From NCBI GenBank assembly GCA_029550925.1, contig JAKPGL010000094.1, forward strand, positions 1 to 64,000: 64,000 nt of DNA, in the 5' to 3' direction. The position numbers were made by a program, and so were the translations under genes. Below are positions 35,134 to 43,680 of the stretch, piece by piece (within the stretch, counting starts at the first letter, position 1; the number at the start of each line of letters is the position of its first letter). The notes beneath the pieces are model-generated. The model did not search any database. It was not told the origin of the DNA and worked only from the letters and a program-made list of their open reading frames with translations. The stretch is from Planctomycetota bacterium (GTDB lineage Bacteria > Planctomycetota > Planctomycetia > Pirellulales > Thermoguttaceae).

Positions 35134-36456
35134 ATGAAATGCGTAGGGATTTCTCGGCGGACGTTTTTGGGGCGGGCGGCGGCTGTTGCTGGCGGCGGCT
35201 TTGCCGTGCCGTATCTGCTTCCCAGCGGCCTGTTGGGCGAACCGGGAAAACCGGGGCCTAATGAGCAGATCGGCATCGGGTTTATTGGTGTGGGCCGGCA
35301 AGGCGGCTTTTTGGCCGGCGCTATCAAACAGTCGCCCTTGGCTCGGATTGTGGCTGTCTGCGATGTCTATCGGCCCAGGGCAGAACAGTCGGCCAAATCG
35401 CTTGGCGCCGTTCCGTTTACCGATTATCGGCGCTTGCTCGAGCGAAAAGATGTAAGTGCCATTGTAACGGCCACGCCGGAGCAATGGCGGGGCATCCTCT
35501 GCGTGCTGGCCTGCCAGGCGGAAAAGGACCTTTATGTGGAAAAGCCGATGAGTCTTACCATCTACGAAGGCCGACTCATCGTAGAGGCAGTGCGGAAGTA
35601 CAAAAGAGTTTTTCAGACCGGAAGCCACCAGCGGAGCATGGCGGCCAATCGGCTTGGCTGTGAACTGGTGCGAAACGGTCGGTTGGGCAAACTGGAACGG
35701 GTGATCGCCCATAATTATCCGAGTCCTTGGGAGGCGGCCTTTCCGGCCCAGCCTGTGCCGGAAGGGCTGGATTGGGACATGTGGTGCGGCCCGGCAGAGG
35801 TAGTCCCGTTCCATGAGGATATTTTCAAATCTCGGGCCAATCCGGGTTGGCTTTCGCTGCGACCGTTTTCCGGCGGGGAGATGACCGGCTGGGGAAGCCA
35901 CGGCTTCGACCAGGTGCAATGGGCCTTAGGCATGGATCATACCGGGCCGGTGGAGTGGTGGACCGAAGGCCCGCCCTTTAAGCCCCCCACCTACACACAA
36001 CCGGAATCCCGCCAGCGAGGCGACGCTCTTTGCAGCCAGCCGAAGGTCTTCTGCCGATATCCGAACGGAGTGGTCATGGAGCTGGGCAACGGCCCGGCAG
36101 GCGGGGCCATCTTCATCGGCGCCAACGGCCGGATTACCATCGACCGGGGCAAAGTGGTTTCCGATCCCCCGGAATTGGCCAAGGAACCGCTTACCGACAA
36201 AGACATCCGCCTCTACGTGAGCAACGACCATATCCAGAACTGGTTGGAGTGCATCAAAACAAGGGCCAAGTGCGTGTGCGACGAGGAGGTTGGCCATCGG
36301 TCGGCCAGCGTTTGCCATCTGGCGAACATTACCCGGCGGTTGGGTCGTCGGCTTCAGTGGGACCCGGTCAAGGAGCAGTTCATCGGCGACGAGGAGGCTA
36401 ACCAGCTTCTCCGGCGTCCGCAACGGGAAAAATATAAGACGCCCGACCCGGTATAA
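35134..36456 (+). CDS. Tat-exported Gfo/Idh/MocA-family oxidoreductase
   Basis: 440 aa. The twin-arginine signal SRRTFLGRAAAVAGGGFAVPY (residues 8-28) predicts folded export with bound cofactor. The Rossmann domain is IGIGFIGVGRQGGFLAGA, followed by the family motif DLYVEKPMSLTIYEGR (EKP intact). The C-terminal domain includes TGSHQRSMAANRLG and the substrate-side GGEMTGWGSHGFDQVQWAL. Start with GAGAGGG before the ATG. It lies 103 bases after the DUF6807 gene and 50 before the beta-helix gene, in the same direction, so the three probably form an operon for glycan or sugar-acid handling outside the cytoplasm. Substrate unknown. Confidence 0.85.
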   Translation: MKCVGISRRTFLGRAAAVAGGGFAVPYLLPSGLLGEPGKPGPNEQIGIGFIGVGRQGGFLAGAIKQSPLARIVAVCDVYRPRAEQSAKSLGAVPFTDYRRLLERKDVSAIVTATPEQWRGILCVLACQAEKDLYVEKPMSLTIYEGRLIVEAVRKYKRVFQTGSHQRSMAANRLGCELVRNGRLGKLERVIAHNYPSPWEAAFPAQPVPEGLDWDMWCGPAEVVPFHEDIFKSRANPGWLSLRPFSGGEMTGWGSHGFDQVQWALGMDHTGPVEWWTEGPPFKPPTYTQPESRQRGDALCSQPKVFCRYPNGVVMELGNGPAGGAIFIGANGRITIDRGKVVSDPPELAKEPLTDKDIRLYVSNDHIQNWLECIKTRAKCVCDEEVGHRSASVCHLANITRRLGRRLQWDPVKEQFIGDEEANQLLRRPQREKYKTPDPV

Positions 36457-36506
36457 ACACGCCGGAACGAACAGAGAGTTTTTCTCTGTTAGGAAAGGAC
36501 ACGGTG

Positions 36507-38723
36507 ATGCGAAATACTCGTGTGGCGCCTGGCAAGCAAAAGCATTTTCCAAAAGACCGAGGGCGTTTGGGCGTCTGGAAGGGCGTCTGGGAAAAAACAG
36601 AAGGAGCGAAAAGATTTTGTTTGGCGGTTGCATGGAGGATCGCGGCGGCGGGGTTGATCATGGGGACGACCGCCGTCTGGGCGACGGAGTTTTATGTAGC
36701 GCCCAACGGGGCCGACACAAACCCCGGAACTCAAGAAAAACCGTTTGGCAGCCTCCAGCGGGCGCGGGATGCGGTTCGGGAACTGAAACAAAAAGGACCG
36801 CTTACAGAGCCGATTCGGATCATCCTGGCCGGGGGAACCTACCGCATTCAAACCCCATTGGTCCTGGAACCGGAAGATAGCGGGACCGCCGATGCGCCGA
36901 TCATTTATGAGGCCGCTCCCGGCGCCCGACCGGTGATTTCGGGTGGTCGGCCGATCGGCGGCTGGCAAAAGACGGCCGAGGGCCTCTGGAAAACCCACGT
37001 GCCGGAGGTTGCCGCGGAGAAATGGTATTTTGAGCAACTTTTTGTCAATGGCCGCCGGGCAGTCCGGGCCAGGGAACCGGACCAGTTCTATTTCTACATG
37101 GAGGAAGTACAAGAGACGCCTTTGGAGCCCAAGCGGCCCGACAAAGAGATGAAACTAGTGATTCGGCTTCGGCCCGAAGATGCGGCGGTCAGTTTGGCCG
37201 AAATCCAACTGGAAGAAATTCCCGATGTGCAGATGGTAGCGTATCACAAGTGGGACAATACCCGGCGTCGGTTGGAGGGGATCGACGCCCAAAAAGGGGC
37301 ATTTGTCTCTACAGGCCGGAAAATGAAACCCTGGAACCCATTGCATCAAGGGACGCGGATGCACCTGGAAAACTTCCGAGCCGCCCTGGACGCGCCGGGC
37401 GAATGGTTCTTGGACCGGCAAGGCAATCTTTGGTACATGCCGCTTCCGGGTGAATTGCCGGAACAGGCGGAGGTGATTGCCCCGGCGGCGGAGAAGTTTC
37501 TGGTGTTCCGGGGTAGTCCGGGCCAGGACCGGTGGGTGGAGCATATTACCATCCGGGGCCTCGTGTTGGAGCATGGGCAATACATCACGCCGCCAGAGGG
37601 TTTTGAGCCGACTCAGGCCGCCGCCACGATCGAAGCGGTAGTCCAGGCCGACGGCGCCCGGCACATCCGGCTCCAGGAGTGCGAGATCGGCCATATCGGG
37701 ACCTATGCTGTCTGGTTTCGGGAGGGGTGTAGGGAGTGCGAGGTCCGGCAGTGTTACCTCCACGATCTAGGCGCTGGGGGAGTGCGGATCGGCCAGATGG
37801 GCATACCGGCCCAGGCGTCGCTTCAGACGCATCATAATATTGTGGACAATTGTATCATCCGGCATGGCGGTCGGGTTTTCCCCTGCGCCGTAGGTATCTG
37901 GATCGGTCATAGCAGCGACAACCAAATCACCCACAACGAAATCGCCGATTTCTTCTATACGGGAATTTCTGTCGGCTGGCGATGGGGCTATGCAGAGAGC
38001 CTGGCTAAGCGCAACTTGATCGCCTTCAACCATGTGCATCATCTGGGCTGGGGCGTGCTGTGCGATATGGGCGGCATCTACACGCTGGGGCCGTCGGAAG
38101 GCACGGTAGTGCGGAACAACGTCTTCCACGACATCGACTGCTACGACTACGGCGGCTGGGGCCTCTATACCGACGAAGGAAGCTCCGGCATTTTGTTCGA
38201 GAAGAATCTGGTCTATCGGACAGAAACCGGCGGTTTCCACCAACACTATGGCAAAGAAAATACGGTACGAAATAACATCTTCGCCTTCCAGACCCGCTAC
38301 CAACTCCAGGCAAGTCGGATTGAACCGCATCTGTCGTTTATCTTGGAGAAAAATATCGTCTATTGGGATCGGGGCCTGCTACTGGCCGGAGCCTGGGACC
38401 GGATACGGCATCAGTCCCGGCAGAATTGCTACTGGCAGGCTGCTGGAGAGCCTGTCCGCTTTCTAAAATACACCCTTTCGGAATGGCAGAAGCTAGGCCA
38501 TGAGGCCGGCTCGATCATTGCCGATCCGAAGTTTCGCTCGCCGAAGACCGGCGATTTTACCCTGGCGGAGGATTCCCCGGTCTGGAAGCTGGGCTTTGAG
38601 CGGTTCGATCCTTCGCAGGCTGGGGTGTACGGCCCAACCGAGTGGGTGCAGAAAGCCCGGGAAGTGGTGTTTCCCGATCTGCCATTGCCGCCGCCGCCTC
38701 GGCCAGGCCGACCAGGCCGATAG
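36507..38723 (+). CDS. Exported right-handed beta-helix protein (GH141-like)
   Basis: 738 aa. N-terminal leader with a late hydrophobic helix (about 38-56, WRIAAAGLIMGTTAVWA), then the start pattern TEFYVAPNGADTNPGTQEKPFGSLQRARDAVRELK that opens many right-handed beta-helix glycosidases and polysaccharide-binding proteins. Later solenoid turns are visible, for example HHNIVDNCIIRHGGR, SSDNQITHNEIADFFYTGISVG, LIAFNHVHHLGWGVLCDMGG, and NTVRNNIFAF. This head and layout suggest a GH141-type family. The start is the ATG with GGAAAGGA upstream. A long, unusually basic leader (about 37 residues before the helix) is odd. Substrate not determined. Confidence 0.8.
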   Translation: MRNTRVAPGKQKHFPKDRGRLGVWKGVWEKTEGAKRFCLAVAWRIAAAGLIMGTTAVWATEFYVAPNGADTNPGTQEKPFGSLQRARDAVRELKQKGPLTEPIRIILAGGTYRIQTPLVLEPEDSGTADAPIIYEAAPGARPVISGGRPIGGWQKTAEGLWKTHVPEVAAEKWYFEQLFVNGRRAVRAREPDQFYFYMEEVQETPLEPKRPDKEMKLVIRLRPEDAAVSLAEIQLEEIPDVQMVAYHKWDNTRRRLEGIDAQKGAFVSTGRKMKPWNPLHQGTRMHLENFRAALDAPGEWFLDRQGNLWYMPLPGELPEQAEVIAPAAEKFLVFRGSPGQDRWVEHITIRGLVLEHGQYITPPEGFEPTQAAATIEAVVQADGARHIRLQECEIGHIGTYAVWFREGCRECEVRQCYLHDLGAGGVRIGQMGIPAQASLQTHHNIVDNCIIRHGGRVFPCAVGIWIGHSSDNQITHNEIADFFYTGISVGWRWGYAESLAKRNLIAFNHVHHLGWGVLCDMGGIYTLGPSEGTVVRNNVFHDIDCYDYGGWGLYTDEGSSGILFEKNLVYRTETGGFHQHYGKENTVRNNIFAFQTRYQLQASRIEPHLSFILEKNIVYWDRGLLLAGAWDRIRHQSRQNCYWQAAGEPVRFLKYTLSEWQKLGHEAGSIIADPKFRSPKTGDFTLAEDSPVWKLGFERFDPSQAGVYGPTEWVQKAREVVFPDLPLPPPPRPGRPGR

Positions 38724-38803
38724 AATCAGCCGCCCTCAAGACAATCGCCCCTGGTCGCTAGAATAGTTCTCTTCGGTAGCCTTTGCACAAACCGTTGGGT
38801 TGT

Positions 38804-39394
38804 TTACCACGGCTGTTCCATCATACCGACGATCTGCTGGGCAGTCCGCTTGATGGCCTGCTGATACGCTGTGGCTGTCGATTGGCCGTACTCAGGGAAA
38901 AGCTGGGAAGTTTCGGTAATGGTCTCTGTTCCCGTAGGCAGCGGAATGGGGCCGGACTCCCGAAGCAGATTGCCTCGGTTGTCGATCCATGCCACCTGGA
39001 CGACCAGCCGAACGTCACTTTCTCGCGGGCCGCCGACCCTGCCGGGAATGACCGTACTTCGGCCCTCTTCGAGGATTCGGCCGGTAAGGATGCTGTCGGC
39101 GGGTGGTCGGCCAACCACTTTGTACGGCGTACGGAGTTCAATTTCTTTGACCACCGCCTCGGCCAGTTGTTCGCCCAGATGGCGGCGAAAACTGGCGGAG
39201 TCGAACACCGGAACGTAAATGGTGCGAATCTCCTGGTTATACAACGTGGCGTTGCCGACCCGATAGCCCGCACAGCCGGCGCAGAAACACCAGATCGCCG
39301 CCGCCAGCCCGAAAAGCCAACGAAAAGAGCAGACCAATGGCCCGGCGTTTTGCCGAAACGACAGGGGGAAACCGCACCTTCCGAAACCGACCAT
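38804..39394 (-). CDS. lptE: LptE-like outer-membrane lipoprotein
   Basis: 196 aa. Lipoprotein signal with CAGC (cysteine about 42) after a hydrophobic helix; the mature part starts AGYRVG. IRTIYVPVFDSASFRRHLGEQLAEAVVKEIELRTPYKVV and ADSILTGRI are the LptE pattern of lipopolysaccharide-transport partners and related planctomycete lipoproteins. It probably seats LPS-exporting LptD or an equivalent in the outer membrane; no LptD is in this window. It starts three bases after the bamD stop. The first 25 residues before the helix are unusually long and basic, so the true start may be internal. Confidence 0.75.
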   Translation of the reverse strand: MVGFGRCGFPLSFRQNAGPLVCSFRWLFGLAAAIWCFCAGCAGYRVGNATLYNQEIRTIYVPVFDSASFRRHLGEQLAEAVVKEIELRTPYKVVGRPPADSILTGRILEEGRSTVIPGRVGGPRESDVRLVVQVAWIDNRGNLLRESGPIPLPTGTETITETSQLFPEYGQSTATAYQQAIKRTAQQIVGMMEQPW

Positions 39395-39397
39395 CGT

Positions 39398-40708
39398 TTA
39401 TTTCCCCTTCGGGAAGATGCGATCGAGCCAACCGAAGTAATCGGGCGGTCGATCGGGTTTGTCTTGGATTTCGCTCAGGCGCTGTCGGGCCATCCGGACG
39501 TATTCGGTGCGAGCGAACCGGGGATTTTCGATCAGGCTGCGGTAGTACATTCGGGCCGCCCCGTAGAGACGCTTCTTTTCGTAGAACTGAGCGATGGCCC
39601 ATTCCCGCTCGGCCTGCTGTTGGACCATCCGATTTTTCTCTTCGAGCAACCGCTGCCGTTCTTCGGGCGGGGCCTTGGGGAACAGTCGTAACGAGGCGTC
39701 GGCCAGTTCCGCCGCCTCGTTGAGCGGCGTCCCATCATACATCGCCCCTTGATACAGTAGTTGTTTGGCCTTCATGCCCAGACGATGGGCTTCGTACTGA
39801 TGTTCGCTTTGGGGGTATTCTTTCCGAAGCACGTCATATTGATAGGCGGCGTCTTCATATCGACCTTTTAAGAAATAGGCGTTGCCGGCGGCCATGAGGG
39901 CGTCGTCGGCCAACGGGCCGGTCGGATCATGGAGCCGCACGCTCTCATACGCCTTGATGGCGTTGCCCCAGGTATCGAAGACCGGCTGAGTGCGATCGGT
40001 GAAGTTTGGAATGATCGGCCAACGGGAGTGCGCCAAGGCCATCTGCTCCCAATAGCGCCCGATGGCAAACTGCCGACGCACCGCCCGGTCCAAATACCGA
40101 GAGTTTTCGTATTTTTTCAGCAGTTGATCGAAGACATCATAAGCGGCCGAGTATTTTTCGGCAAAAAAAAGGCTCTCGGCCTGATAGAACAGGGCGTCTT
40201 CTTCCAGGGGAGAATCCGGCCAGCGGAAGGCCGCCCAATGAAACTTATCGGCTGCATCGGCGTATTTGCCCTGGCGATAGAGTTCTGCACCCTCGGTAAA
40301 CAGTTGACGGGCCAGGTTTTCGTCCGGCCCTAAACCCACCGTTTCCTTCGCTTTGCCGTAGAGTTTTTCCGGCGATAGCGACGACAGGTCGAAACCCTTT
40401 TTCTTTTTGGCTTCCTCCTGCTCCTTTTGGATAGCCTTTTCGAGATTTTCGCCGATGGGTACCGTGGAAGGATAGATGGTTTCGTCCGAAGCAGAACTTG
40501 AGGTCTTGGGAGAAGAATCGCTCGAAACGGCCGGCCGAGCGTCTCGGCCCATCAATTTCTCCCATAGCCAGCCCTCATCGTCCTGGCCGGAGGAGCGAAC
40601 ATAGGGATTGTTTTGGACATGCGCGGGCAGTCCCGGTACTTGGCAGCCCTGGGCCGCCAGCGCCGCAGCGGCAATCCCCAGCATCCATCTCCATCCGTGC
40701 GTTGGCAT
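39398..40708 (-). CDS. bamD: BamD-like outer membrane assembly lipoprotein
   Basis: 436 aa. Signal with lipobox LAAQGC (cysteine about 22), then a Ser-rich, disordered linker (about 40-110). Several TPR-like repeats follow (about 135-330: ARQLFTEGAELYRQGKYADAADKFHWAAFRWPDS, DALFYQAESLFFAEKYSAAYDVFDQLLKKYENS, DDALMAAGNAYFLKGRYEDAAYQYDVLRKEYPQSE). A last part has EWAIAQFYEKKRLYGAARMYYRSLIENPRF. BamD is the essential TPR partner of BamA in inserting beta-barrels. It begins 36 bases after recO and lptE follows three bases on, so the genes are co-transcribed. Confidence 0.85.
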   Translation of the reverse strand: MPTHGWRWMLGIAAAALAAQGCQVPGLPAHVQNNPYVRSSGQDDEGWLWEKLMGRDARPAVSSDSSPKTSSSASDETIYPSTVPIGENLEKAIQKEQEEAKKKKGFDLSSLSPEKLYGKAKETVGLGPDENLARQLFTEGAELYRQGKYADAADKFHWAAFRWPDSPLEEDALFYQAESLFFAEKYSAAYDVFDQLLKKYENSRYLDRAVRRQFAIGRYWEQMALAHSRWPIIPNFTDRTQPVFDTWGNAIKAYESVRLHDPTGPLADDALMAAGNAYFLKGRYEDAAYQYDVLRKEYPQSEHQYEAHRLGMKAKQLLYQGAMYDGTPLNEAAELADASLRLFPKAPPEERQRLLEEKNRMVQQQAEREWAIAQFYEKKRLYGAARMYYRSLIENPRFARTEYVRMARQRLSEIQDKPDRPPDYFGWLDRIFPKGK

Positions 40709-40744
40709 CCTTGGGACGTCCTTGTCCTTAGTTGGGGGCGGAAT

Positions 40745-41617
40745 TCACCCTTTCGTTCCCCCTCCGGGAGAACATTCTTGAGGAAGCGAACCTTCGGGCA
40801 GAGGGCGAAGGTCTTTTTCCCGGTTTCCCGCGAGGGTTTTCCGGCGATCTGCCTCGTGCATCATCAAGGGCAAATAGGCGTGCATCCGGGGCGGTCGGCC
40901 CAGGAGGTTGACGATCACCTGGTTCAACAGATGGCGCAGTTGGCCGCGGCGAGCCGGGTCCAATTCGATCCGGTCGGCCGCCGGATGGCCCGGATCGGCC
41001 AGCACAGCCGTCGAACGGAGGAATCCTTGATCGACCGTGAGCGTTTGGGAACCTTGCGGTTGGCTGGTTCGACACGATGGGCACACCACGCCTCCCTGCA
41101 CTGGATCAAAGGCCGCCCGCACGGCGGCTTGGACCGATCGACCGCAAACCACGCACGTCTCCAAGGAAGGAATATGTCCCAGCAGACGTAACATCCCCAG
41201 TTCAAACCGGAAGACCCATCGCCAGACCGGCTGGCCTCGACTAAGCCCCTGGAAGGCGGCCTCGGCCAGATCGAAAAGTTCCGGCAGCGGATCATACCGA
41301 GCCGTCAGGTCGCGGAGCAACTCCGCCACATAATAGCCCGCATACAGGGGGGCCAAATCCCCGCCCGGACATCGAAACCGCCTCAGCAGCTTCGCCTCGG
41401 TAACTAAATCGAGGGCTTCCGAAGCCTTGCGAAGAAAGACTATGCGACAGAGGCACATCAGGTCAAGAGCAGAGTCGAAGGGGTTCTTCAGACGTTTCGC
41501 TCCCTTCGCCAAAGCCTCTATCTTGCCAAACTCACGTGTAAACAAAGTAACGATCAAGCTGCTTTCGCTAAAATCCACACAACGCAGGACCAAAGCGGTG
41601 GCATGTTCGGCAGGCAC
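40745..41617 (-). CDS. recO: DNA repair protein RecO
   Basis: 290 aa. Mediator that helps RecA load on SSB-coated DNA. The OB-fold N-terminus is TALVLRCVDFSESSLIVTLFTREFGKIEALAKGAKRLKNPF. The helical middle ends with a zinc-finger-like set CVVCG (about 148-152) and CPSC (about 173-176). The C-terminus contains RGQLRHLLNQVIVNLLGRPPRMHAYLPLM. The start is a GTG at 41617, the only frame giving the family's start; its ribosome binding site is weak. It lies between corC and bamD in the long minus-strand cluster. Confidence 0.9.
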   Translation of the reverse strand: MPAEHATALVLRCVDFSESSLIVTLFTREFGKIEALAKGAKRLKNPFDSALDLMCLCRIVFLRKASEALDLVTEAKLLRRFRCPGGDLAPLYAGYYVAELLRDLTARYDPLPELFDLAEAAFQGLSRGQPVWRWVFRFELGMLRLLGHIPSLETCVVCGRSVQAAVRAAFDPVQGGVVCPSCRTSQPQGSQTLTVDQGFLRSTAVLADPGHPAADRIELDPARRGQLRHLLNQVIVNLLGRPPRMHAYLPLMMHEADRRKTLAGNREKDLRPLPEGSLPQECSPGGGTKG

Positions 41618-41776
41618 AGCAAGCCCTACTCAAAAAATACCCAAAATCTCTAAATTGCTTTATTTCTTTATTCTATCTATTTTTTGCATATCCAAAAAAC
41701 ATCGCAGAAAACCCATTTTCCAGGAAAACGCGTGTCCCCTTCCCTGTCCACCCCTTCATTGGTAAAAGATCACCGA

Positions 41777-43090
41777 CTATTCGTCTGCCTTTTCTGCTGG
41801 GCGTGGGCCTTGGCCAGAGTTCTCCTCAGAAACCGGGAGCTTCTCGATCCGGAGGCGTTCGATCCTGCGTCGGCTGGCTTCCAGAACGGTGATCCGCAGA
41901 TGGTTCCACAGGAGAGTTTCGCCGACTACCGGCACATGGCCCAGCTCGCTAAAGACAAACCCGCCGAGGGTGTCGTAATCGGCGTCTTCGGGGAGCTGAA
42001 CGCCGAACCGTTCGTTCAGATCGTCGATGTGCATCCGAGCCGACACCTCCACCACCCCCGGCCCTAGTTCCTGAAACTCTTCGCGGACCTGTTGCTGGTC
42101 GTATTCGTCTTCAATTTCGCCGACGATCTCTTCCAGCACATCTTCCAGAGTAACAATACCGGCCACCCCGCCGTATTCATCCAGCACCACGGCCATGTGG
42201 TTTCGGGTCCGTTGGAATTCTTCCAGCAGCACATCCACCGGTTTTGTTTCCGGCACGAAGTAGGGTTTCCGCAATAGCTCGGTCCAAGGCCGACGGGTCT
42301 CTTCGGACGGCTTGGCCAATTCCGGCAGCAGGTCCTTGGCGTGGAGGATGCCCACGATGTCGTCCCGGTTCTTTTCATAGACCGGAATCCGGGTATGCTC
42401 GGAGGCGATGACCTGCTGGAGCATCTCGGACCACGAAAGGCTCATTGGAATAGTTACCATATCGGTCCGGGGAACCATGATCTGGGAGACCTGAACGTCG
42501 CTAAGTTCGATGACGCTTTCGATCATTTCCCGGGCGTCTTCTTCCAGGAGTCCTTCGCGGTGGCCTTCGGAGACGATGGTCCGGATTTCTTGTTCAAAGG
42601 AGTTTTCGTCAGGGGGTTGTTCTGGTCGGCCGGCCAACCGATGGATCACCATGCTCACAAACCGGGCGCCCCAAATCGCCGGGAGCATCAAGGCGGCCAG
42701 CGTCTCCCAGAGCCGCCATAAAAAATAGACCACCTCGGCGGCGGCCAACTGGGCGATGGCAGAGGGAATCCAAATCATTCCCGCCCACAACGCCACCGCC
42801 GCTCCAACCCCAGACAACATCCAAAGACCCACGGCGATGGATTGCTGGGAATGTTGCTGACCGAACGCCCAGACGAACGCCGCCAAGAAAATCGCCCCAC
42901 CCAACACTTCCCAGGCTTCCATCCCCAACGCCACCCAGCTATACCGATGTAAAATCACCCCAAGCCGGGCCGGATTCTGACGACGCTGGCACAGTTCGTC
43001 CAATTGGCTTCGCGAGAAATGGGCCAAACTCCTCGCACCTACCGCACTGAAACTCGTGAGCATCCAAGCCGCTATCGCCGGCCACCACAT
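41777..43090 (-). CDS. CNNM/CorC-type membrane protein with CBS pair
   Basis: 437 aa. An N-terminal part (about 1-170) with four or five hydrophobic helices is the DUF21-like membrane domain. Then come [44 protein letters not shown] and two CBS motifs (about 200-315). A C-terminal CorC_HlyC domain (about 345-420, [24 protein letters not shown]) follows. Family members act in Mg/Co efflux or homeostasis; some are misnamed haemolysins. The ATG at 43090 (AAGGTGG upstream) lies 11 bases after the ybeY stop, which rules out the longer frame running into ybeY. Confidence 0.85.
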   Translation of the reverse strand: MWWPAIAAWMLTSFSAVGARSLAHFSRSQLDELCQRRQNPARLGVILHRYSWVALGMEAWEVLGGAIFLAAFVWAFGQQHSQQSIAVGLWMLSGVGAAVALWAGMIWIPSAIAQLAAAEVVYFLWRLWETLAALMLPAIWGARFVSMVIHRLAGRPEQPPDENSFEQEIRTIVSEGHREGLLEEDAREMIESVIELSDVQVSQIMVPRTDMVTIPMSLSWSEMLQQVIASEHTRIPVYEKNRDDIVGILHAKDLLPELAKPSEETRRPWTELLRKPYFVPETKPVDVLLEEFQRTRNHMAVVLDEYGGVAGIVTLEDVLEEIVGEIEDEYDQQQVREEFQELGPGVVEVSARMHIDDLNERFGVQLPEDADYDTLGGFVFSELGHVPVVGETLLWNHLRITVLEASRRRIERLRIEKLPVSEENSGQGPRPAEKADE

Positions 43091-43101
43091 GGGCGTCCAC
43101 C

Positions 43102-43614
43102 TTAACGAACTGTTTTTTTCCTCTGGAGAAACGAAGAATCCTGTCGGCGGCGGTTTCGTTTCCGCCGTCGGCCTTTCGACGCAGAAGGAATGGTAATTCC
43201 CAACCGCTTTAAGCAGAGGGCTTCCTGACGCCGCATCCGCGATTGTTCCCTGGGGGCGGCGTCGTCGAACCCGGCCAAATGGAGCGCTCCGTGGATGATA
43301 TAAAGCAGCAGTTCCTCCTCCGGCGTCCAACCGTACTGGTCGGCGACGGCCGACGCCCGCTGGGCGCTAACGACAATCTCGCCCTCGATCCCTCGGCGAG
43401 AACTTCCCATCGGAAAACTCAACACATCGGTCGGTTCGTCGTGGTTTAAAAATCGGCGGTTTAGTTCTTGGATGTGGGCGTCGTCGATCAAGGCCACCGT
43501 CATTCGCGCCCGGTGCAACCCGGCCGATTCCAACGCCGTACGAACCGCCTCCACAATCCGAGCACGCGAAAGCCGAACGTAGGTTTGCTCATCCACCACA
43601 GACACAGAAATCAT
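43102..43614 (-). CDS. ybeY: Endoribonuclease YbeY
   Basis: 170 aa. Metal-dependent RNase for 16S rRNA 3' maturation and ribosome quality control. Its diagnostic HGxLHLxGxDx motif reads HGALHLAGFDD: H108 and H112 are present but the third metal ligand, normally His, is Asp (D118). The N-terminal ADDxxIxxLNxxF-like element is IDDAHIQELNRRFLNHDEPTDVLSFPM. A basic C-terminal tail of about 30 residues (SKGRRRKRNRRRQDSSFLQRKK) is longer than usual. The start is the only fitting ATG. It is 66 bases after pgpH and 11 before corC. Confidence 0.9.
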   Translation of the reverse strand: MISVSVVDEQTYVRLSRARIVEAVRTALESAGLHRARMTVALIDDAHIQELNRRFLNHDEPTDVLSFPMGSSRRGIEGEIVVSAQRASAVADQYGWTPEEELLLYIIHGALHLAGFDDAAPREQSRMRRQEALCLKRLGITIPSASKGRRRKRNRRRQDSSFLQRKKTVR

Positions 43615-43680
43615 GGCGGTTATCCTCTTGCGGACAGCCGATCGTTCCTCCCGTCGGCTGGGGAAATCCGGACGGTGAAT

